Assembly: GCA_958295855.1 (NCBI GenBank)
Contig: OY282383.1
Location: 3,948,481 to 4,012,480, forward strand
Origin: an uncultured Poribacteria bacterium
GTDB lineage: Bacteria > Poribacteria > WGA-4E > WGA-3G
Direction: 5' to 3'
DNA length: 64,000 nt
Positions 59,406-64,000 of this stretch are shown here, piece after piece. A program made the translations under genes and the position numbers. The notes under the pieces were generated by a model, which was given only the letters and a program-made list of their open reading frames with translations, was not told the origin of the DNA and made no database searches. Positions within the stretch are counted from its first letter, which is position 1; every line of letters starts with the position of its first letter.

Positions 59406-59477
59406 GTACGTTACAAGCGGATATCCTCAAAATCGATGTAGGTGTCTCTGCGATAAGTAAATAATCGTTGTGCTGAA

Positions 59478-59575
59478 TGCACGTCGCTTATGGGCGAATG
59501 CACGTCGCATAAGTAAGAAATAAAAAAGTTGTTCATTAAAATTCACAACTTGGGCGAATACGCCGCAAGTACGCG
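59478..59575 (+). repeat. Zeta hairpin repeat, empty form
   Basis: GAATGCACGTCGCATAAGTAAG, AAATAAAAAAGTTGTTCATTAAAATTCACAACTT, GGGCGAATACGCCGCAAG, ahead of the minus-strand stop of the deacylase. Confidence 0.75.
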
Positions 59576-59587
59576 GCAAAGAACGCT

Positions 59588-60574
59588 TCAGAGATAGTCG
59601 ATGGGTGTTCCTATTTTGCCGATGATGCCGCCGCTGGCTACCATTGGATAGACAGGCTTTGCCCAGAAGATACCCTCCACTGGCGCGCGAATAGATTCAC
59701 GCACATGCCCGAATACGTCACAGATGTCAGCAACCGGTTGATAGGCTGCAACTTGTTCATACAATTCGGCTTTGTAATAGATAAACCCCCCGGTATTGCT
59801 GAGCAGCGGGACAAATCGTTTCACAACGATTTGCCGTTCAGGAATTTGCGCCTCTCCAGCGATGAAGTGGTAATACCTCAGCACATTCAAAACGCCTTGC
59901 ACCCCTTTAGCGATGCTTGCCGCGTCCCACCCGTGCGTTCCGCCCAATTCCGGGTCTATTGTCGGAATACCGATATCGGGTGCCGCTTGCGCGAGTTGGC
60001 CTTCAGGGCCCTTTTGGTTGAGGATATGCCCGATGCCAAAAACGCGTGCGAGTTCAAGGCATGCAGTGTGCTGCGTATGTTTTTCGTCTACGCGCACCCG
60101 TACTTCGTCAATCATAGGATGGACACCGCCTTGGTGCAAGTCAAGGCAGTAATCGGCTTGCAGGATTGCGCGCTGAAATAGGTGATACGCTATCCGTTGG
60201 CTTGAAGTGCCGTCGTGTCTGCCTGGGAAGCACCTGTTCATTTTGACATTGTCAACGGGGCTCAACGCCTGTTTTGCGTGAAATGCGTGGAAATTCACAA
60301 GTGGCACGGCGATAATCTTGCCATGCAATTGCTCTGGGGTAAGCTGTGCCAGAACTTTGTGAATAACGGCGAGCCCGTTGAGTTCGTTTCCATCGCTAAC
60401 GGCTTGAATGTAGAGCGTTTTGCCGGGGTGTTTTCCGTTGATTAGCACGACAGGCAGCCGGACAGCCGTTCCATCCTGCATACTGCCTACCTTTAGGTGC
60501 CCTTCCAGCCGGGTGCCGGGTTCGGCGATTAACTGCCCAACCACGAGTTTGCTAGGGCGTTTCTTATTCCTCAT
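59588..60574 (-). CDS. Succinylglutamate desuccinylase/aspartoacylase family protein
   Basis: 328 residues from the ATG at 60574; 17 more codons are open to 60625. The fold of AstE/AspA zinc deacylases is clear: LYIQAVSDGNELNG in place of the usual HGxExNG, NMNRCFPG-like VKMNRCFPGRHDGT, and DYCLDLHQGG, then PELGGTHGWD. The first zinc ligand, normally His, is Asp in VSDGNE, so metal binding may be altered. Enzymes of this family remove acyl groups from amino acids or related compounds. It lies alone between repeats; the substrate is unknown. Confidence 0.85.
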   Translation of the reverse strand: MRNKKRPSKLVVGQLIAEPGTRLEGHLKVGSMQDGTAVRLPVVLINGKHPGKTLYIQAVSDGNELNGLAVIHKVLAQLTPEQLHGKIIAVPLVNFHAFHAKQALSPVDNVKMNRCFPGRHDGTSSQRIAYHLFQRAILQADYCLDLHQGGVHPMIDEVRVRVDEKHTQHTACLELARVFGIGHILNQKGPEGQLAQAAPDIGIPTIDPELGGTHGWDAASIAKGVQGVLNVLRYYHFIAGEAQIPERQIVVKRFVPLLSNTGGFIYYKAELYEQVAAYQPVADICDVFGHVRESIRAPVEGIFWAKPVYPMVASGGIIGKIGTPIDYL

Positions 60575-60719
60575 ACCTGTTATTTTAACACGAACCTCGA
60601 CATAAGTCAAATTTGTGTTCGGCACGTATAGCGACTTAGTAATTCGGGGGTTACAAACCCGCCCACAGATTAAAAACTTGATTGCAGAACGAATTTCTGA
60701 TATACTTTCATTAAAAAGG

Positions 60720-60825
60720 TTGCGTAAAAAACCTCCGACGAGCTCTATAGTGCATTGCTGGACCTATCTTGCATTCTGAATTCTCCGCAAGGAATAACGA
60801 AATTCTCCGCAAGGAATAACGAAAA
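60720..60825 (+). repeat. Epsilon dispersed repeat, copy 5, uninterrupted, forms the rpiA leader
   Basis: CCTCCGACGAGCTCTATAG...CATTCTGAATTCTCCGCAAGGAATAACGAA, with the last 20 bases duplicated. Its AAGGA is the only ribosome-site candidate for rpiA. It is the empty-site counterpart of 57739-57894. Confidence 0.8.
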
Positions 60826-60828
60826 ATT

Positions 60829-61521
60829 ATGAACACTGAAACCCAAAAAAAAATTGCTGCAGAGAAGGCGACAGAGAAAATCAGGGCCGGAATGGTTGTA
60901 GGATTAGGCACAGGCTCCACGGTCTATTACGCGCTCTTAAAACTCGGTGCTATGGTTCGCGATGGGCTAAAGATCGTCGGCATTCCTACGTCTGTCAGCA
61001 CCGAGAAGGTTGCCACAGAGCAGGGCATTCCCCTCTCGACGCTGGCGGTTTATCCCACGATAGATGTGACGATTGATGGTGCCGATGAAGTGGATGCGCA
61101 CCGAAACCTGATTAAAGGCGGGGGCGCGGCGTTAGTGCGAGAAAAGATTATTGCGAACGCCTCCAAACGACTCCTGATTGTCGTCGATGAGAGCAAGGTA
61201 TCGCGCGTGCTCGGCACCTCGTTTCCACTCCCGGTGGAGATTGTGCAGTTCGGTTGGGAGGCAACGCAGAAGGCACTCAATCGGGTATGTGGGCAATCCT
61301 TATGCGAGGCAAAGTTGCGGGGCGGAATTCAACACCCGTTGATTACGGATAACGGGAACTATATTTTGGACTGCCATTTTGATGGAATTGCTGAACCTGA
61401 ACAGGTTGAATTGCAATTGAACAACATCCCCGGTGTCGTGGAGAACGGGATTTTTGTGAATCGCGCAGACACAGTTATCATCGGTACGCCTTCCGGCATA
61501 CAATACATGGGAGCGCATTAA
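60829..61521 (+). CDS. rpiA: Ribose-5-phosphate isomerase A
   Basis: 230 residues, normal length. It interconverts ribose 5-phosphate and ribulose 5-phosphate in the pentose phosphate pathway. Motifs: VVGLGTGSTVYYAL, DVTIDGADEVD (catalytic Asp pair), and LIKGGGAALVREKIIANAS, followed by the C-terminal GTPSGIQYMG. The upstream region is an epsilon repeat; AAGGA lies 13 bases before the ATG, a long spacing. The stop TAA shares one base with the next start (TAATG), so the following barrel protein is translationally coupled. Confidence 0.96.
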   Translation: MNTETQKKIAAEKATEKIRAGMVVGLGTGSTVYYALLKLGAMVRDGLKIVGIPTSVSTEKVATEQGIPLSTLAVYPTIDVTIDGADEVDAHRNLIKGGGAALVREKIIANASKRLLIVVDESKVSRVLGTSFPLPVEIVQFGWEATQKALNRVCGQSLCEAKLRGGIQHPLITDNGNYILDCHFDGIAEPEQVELQLNNIPGVVENGIFVNRADTVIIGTPSGIQYMGAH

Positions 61522-62360
61522 TGGGATGGAATACAGGGAATCAATGCCGGATTCTCTTCTTTTTGCTAGTTTCTGCATTCCTCACGGCTTCTAGCCCCGT
61601 TAGGGGTGAAATATTTATAGAGAATGGGTTGGTGGATATTCCAACGGGCAGGGCACTAAAACATGGGATATTCGAAGCAGGCACCTCTGTCGCCTTCCAG
61701 AATTCACTCCCAGACGCGGTCGCAATTCGCCTCAACTTTGGGTTGTTCGATAGGGCTGAGGTGGGGCTATCACACTTGTGGCATCAACAGGATAACTTTC
61801 AAGTAGCCGCCCTGAAAGTACAACTCTTGAAGGAGTCAGGGGTAATTCCGAGTGTCGCCGTGGGGATTGAAAATCTCGGCGATAAGATTCCCAAGGGGAT
61901 GGCACAACAGACAGCTGGCACGCCTGCGGTACAGTCTCAATCGGCGTTTGTTGTTGTTAGTAAAACCTTTAATCTGCCGCGGATTCACCACATTTCCGGG
62001 CACATCGGTGTCGGGAATCACCGTTTTGCCCCCAGCGAGTCACCTATCGGGGTGTTTGCCGGTGTAGACACGGAACTCCAACCCGCTTTTGCGCGAGGCG
62101 ATATCTCGCTCAGTTTAGAGTTTGATGGTATCGGTGTAAACGCTGGCGTGCGGCATACTGCAATGAGTGGGCTTCAGGTTGCGCTTGGTGTTGAGACATT
62201 GAACAACCCCGATGAATTACGATATCTTGTCTCCGTGTCGTGGACAAACGAGCAGATGCTCGAGCAGCTTGATGAAACGAGACGCCTGCTCCAACGCGTG
62301 ACAAAACTCGTGAGCCAAGCCAGACGTACGACGACAGAAAAAGAAGAGGACTCAGAATAG
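61521..62360 (+). CDS. Putative outer-membrane beta-barrel protein (YjbH-like)
   Basis: 279 residues: signal peptide (ILFFLLVSAFLTASSPVRG), then alternating beta strands (GIFEAGTSVAFQNSLPDAVAIRLNFGLFDRAEVGLS; HISGHIGVGNHRF) and a C-terminal charged helix (EQMLEQLDETRRLLQRVTKLV). The strand GVGNHRFAPSESPIGVFAGVD fits a group of small barrels related to YjbH and its relatives. It is probably in the outer membrane, with the helix facing the periplasm. Coupled to rpiA by a TAATG overlap, which is a strange functional pairing. Confidence 0.7.
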   Translation: MGWNTGNQCRILFFLLVSAFLTASSPVRGEIFIENGLVDIPTGRALKHGIFEAGTSVAFQNSLPDAVAIRLNFGLFDRAEVGLSHLWHQQDNFQVAALKVQLLKESGVIPSVAVGIENLGDKIPKGMAQQTAGTPAVQSQSAFVVVSKTFNLPRIHHISGHIGVGNHRFAPSESPIGVFAGVDTELQPAFARGDISLSLEFDGIGVNAGVRHTAMSGLQVALGVETLNNPDELRYLVSVSWTNEQMLEQLDETRRLLQRVTKLVSQARRTTTEKEEDSE

Positions 62361-62377
62361 AAGCAGAAAACAGACTA

Positions 62378-63271
62378 CTATTTTGCCTCAATAGATTCCA
62401 TCACATTTTGGAGAGAAGTTAAGAGTTCGGATAAAAAATCTTGGGGCGGCACCAGTATAATTTCGATTCTCCGATTTTTCGCTTTCGCCTCCGGTGTATC
62501 GGCGGTATCTATTGGCTGGTAGAAGGCGTACCCCGTTGCTGCGAGACGCTGTGCATCAACACCGGCATGTACCTGTAGGTATTTTACAGCGGCGATTGCG
62601 CGTTCGGTTGACAGATCCCAGTTTCGGAGTGCTGAACCGCCAATAGGCGCGTCGTCGGTATGCCCCTCGATGCGCACCGCATAATTTGCATAGTGCGTGT
62701 TTAGCAGCACTTCCTCAGCAATCGCATCAAGCAGTGCCTTCCCTTCCTGACTCAGGGTAGCCTTGCCAGTCTCAAAGAGAATTTTCCCTTTCACATCAAG
62801 TTTCAGCTGTCCCGCGTCATCTAACACTGCACCGACGGTGTCCTTAAATTTCTCTTGGATAGCGGTGATTGAGCGTTGCGATTGTACGCGAATTCGCTGT
62901 AATTCCGATTCAATCTCTGTCAGTTTTGCGCGGAGTTTCTCTTTTTCCGATTCAAGGGCACTTTTATCCTGTTGGAGTGCGTTCCGTTCCACAGCGATGT
63001 TTCGGGCGGCTTTACTTGCATTTTGCAAAATCTCTTGTGTGTGGCTGAGTTTTGAGCGTGTTTCCGCCAGCGTGGTTTGGGATTCGGTTAACGTTTTTTC
63101 GAGCTCGGTTCTGGCCGTTTCAGTTTTCTGCAATGTGGCTTTGGTAGTACCCAATTCTGCCTGCGTCTGTTTGAGTGTGCCAGAAGTCGACTGCAGCAGC
63201 ACCGCCAGAACGATGGCTGAAAGCACCACAATGCTGATAGATACGATTGCAAGGATTCCCTTTTTAGACAT
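62378..63271 (-). CDS. OmpA/MotB-like peptidoglycan-binding protein
   Basis: 297 residues: an N-terminal membrane anchor (GILAIVSISIVVLSAIVLAVLLQ), a long coiled coil (~residues 30-145, KTETARTELEKTLTES), and a C-terminal OmpA domain with ILFETGKATLSQEGKALLD, RIEGHTDDAPIGG and NRRIEIILVP. The anchor and coil suggest an inner-membrane protein spanning the periplasm to peptidoglycan, like MotB or TolR-associated proteins; no MotA partner is visible. The gene's start overlaps the stop of the RNHCP gene by 8 bases. Confidence 0.9.
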   Translation of the reverse strand: MSKKGILAIVSISIVVLSAIVLAVLLQSTSGTLKQTQAELGTTKATLQKTETARTELEKTLTESQTTLAETRSKLSHTQEILQNASKAARNIAVERNALQQDKSALESEKEKLRAKLTEIESELQRIRVQSQRSITAIQEKFKDTVGAVLDDAGQLKLDVKGKILFETGKATLSQEGKALLDAIAEEVLLNTHYANYAVRIEGHTDDAPIGGSALRNWDLSTERAIAAVKYLQVHAGVDAQRLAATGYAFYQPIDTADTPEAKAKNRRIEIILVPPQDFLSELLTSLQNVMESIEAK

Positions 63272-63569
63272 TTAATTCTCCTTGTAGGTTAAGAATGGCC
63301 TCAAACCTGTCATTTTTTGAGGTCTTATTCTTTTTTTCTATACCACACGTGGTGCAACGGTGGATAAGAATATAATCGCCATGTTTCATAGTAAACCCCA
63401 CCGGCTCCATCAAGCCGTGACAGTGCGCCTCGCGGTCGCCGGGATTCACATCGACGTGTTGACTCCAGAGGCACTCCGGGCAGTGATTGGTGTAGCCATT
63501 TCCCTGGACCGAGGCGCTACAATGTGCACAGGTAAAATCTTCAATGTGACGTTGGAATTTCTTGTTCAC
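63264..63569 (-). CDS. RNHCP domain protein
   Basis: 101 residues. Two zinc-binding clusters: FTCAHCSAS, then TNHCPECLWSQHVD, which is the RNHCP signature with Thr instead of Arg, then HCHGLMEPVGF and HRCTTCGIEKKNKTSKND. Small RNHCP proteins are uncharacterised; the cysteine clusters suggest nucleic-acid or metal binding. The start overlaps the stop of the DUF4276-like gene (ATGA). Confidence 0.88.
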   Translation of the reverse strand: MNKKFQRHIEDFTCAHCSASVQGNGYTNHCPECLWSQHVDVNPGDREAHCHGLMEPVGFTMKHGDYILIHRCTTCGIEKKNKTSKNDRFEAILNLQGELNV

Positions 63570-64000
63570 GAATCAGTCCCCGCGTTCCTTTCTTGGCTAA
63601 GCCGGTCTAAAGTGCGTTTTAGGCTTGGCGATACGGTGGCGGCGCGTTCTAAATTCCAATGATTTCGCACGAATTCGCTCAAAAGAGAATTATATTCATT
63701 GCCTATAGGAAGAATCGTTCCTTGTGCCGGAATTAACGCTGCTCGTAATGTTTTCTTTTTACTTCTGCGTGCAAGTGAGACAAGAAATTCTTTAGGATTA
63801 GGTATCTCATCAGTGTTTCGAGGGACACGATGGACAGGTATTGATAGAAAATTCGCGACACCGTCCCGGTCTGCCATCACCCAAGATTCAACTTCCATGA
63901 CAGCAACGCGGAAGAAAAACCGCGGATTGAGATGACCTTTAATCCAGGATTTGATAAGTCTTGGCGGGCAATTTTGGGGAGAATCTAAATCTGTCAACAT
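63566..64000 (-). CDS. DUF4276-like protein, N-terminus outside the window
   Basis: 144 residues are visible. The region MLTDLDSPQNCPP at the window edge looks internal to a longer protein (TDLDS is usually preceded by a hydrophobic strand), so the start probably lies beyond base 64000. It contains RVAVMEVESWVMADRDGVANFL, the E-x2-W-x3-D core of DUF4276, a TOPRIM-like family often found with AAA ATPases in defence loci. The upstream gene, which would decide this, is not in the window. Confidence 0.6.
   Translation of the reverse strand: MLTDLDSPQNCPPRLIKSWIKGHLNPRFFFRVAVMEVESWVMADRDGVANFLSIPVHRVPRNTDEIPNPKEFLVSLARRSKKKTLRAALIPAQGTILPIGNEYNSLLSEFVRNHWNLERAATVSPSLKRTLDRLSQERNAGTDS

Larger units (their letters stand above)
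59252..59587. other. Intergenic repeat field
   Basis: 336 bp: a half eta unit in tandem with an occupied eta unit (about 59276-59405), and a zeta hairpin (59493-59575) preceded by a duplicated GAATGCACGTCGC. No gene. Confidence 0.7.

Noticed and set aside
60829..62360. Functional operon of rpiA and the barrel protein
   Set aside because: The TAATG overlap shows coupling, but nothing in either protein suggests a shared pathway, so no joint function is claimed.

Overview
The window looks like one contig of an uncultured Gram-negative bacterium. Candidatus Poribacteria is my best guess; this is inference from style, not from a marker gene. The reasons are outer-membrane beta-barrel and OmpA-type proteins, a dockerin/LRR protein ending in a NYPNPFNPETWIPY-type C-terminal module, many TPR proteins, an Rpn-type nuclease, and an unusually dense load of short palindromic repeats. 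No rRNA, tRNA, CRISPR array or complete insertion sequence was seen.

Layout. 0-9 kb (+): VWA protein (cut by the left edge), M20 amidohydrolase, a class III cyclase/STAND ATPase/TPR regulator and an exported TPR protein. 9.4-12.2 kb (+): aconitase. 12.5-24.2 kb (+): a duplicated accessory region with three trypsin-like/TPR paralogues, decayed DUF4377-type lipoprotein genes, four copies of one consensus-like promoter, a twice-repeated 45-aa protein gene, an FRG-domain/TPR protein and an LRR/Ig/dockerin protein. 24.8-28.3 kb (-): Gfo/Idh/MocA oxidoreductase, TVP38 membrane protein, 3-hydroxyacyl-CoA dehydrogenase and RsmI. 28.6-35.1 kb: outer-membrane protein, Rpn nuclease, small membrane protein plus HtrA-like protease, acetamidase and an SDR. 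35.2-43.6 kb (-): an oligopeptide ABC transporter operon (two ATPases, binding protein, two permeases) with two tandem fused nucleotidyltransferase/HEPN genes inside it. 44-46.6 kb (-): lipoprotein, anti-sigma factor, ECF sigma factor, methyltransferase. 46.7-57.6 kb (-): a defence-type operon of SNF2 helicase with DUF3883, DUF1156 DNA methylase, a fused MNT-HepT protein and a DUF499 ATPase. 57.9-64 kb: M24 peptidase, AstE/AspA-like deacylase, rpiA, outer-membrane protein, OmpA/MotB-like protein, RNHCP protein and the edge of a DUF4276-like gene.

Three themes stand out. First, three single-chain nucleotidyltransferase-HEPN fusions occur in two unrelated operons. All keep the acceptor tyrosine of the HepT motif but have lost its catalytic histidine (Pro in one, Asn in two). 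Second, miniature palindromes with a three-base loop are scattered between genes and also sit in frame inside at least three proteins, where one encodes the peptide PTRIKDAGS four times. Third, the intergenic repeats are nested: one family lies inside another, and empty versions of the same sites survive elsewhere in the window. One of the outer repeats carries Shine-Dalgarno-like ends and appears to supply translation starts to neighbouring genes. I ran no database search; family assignments rest on motif recognition.
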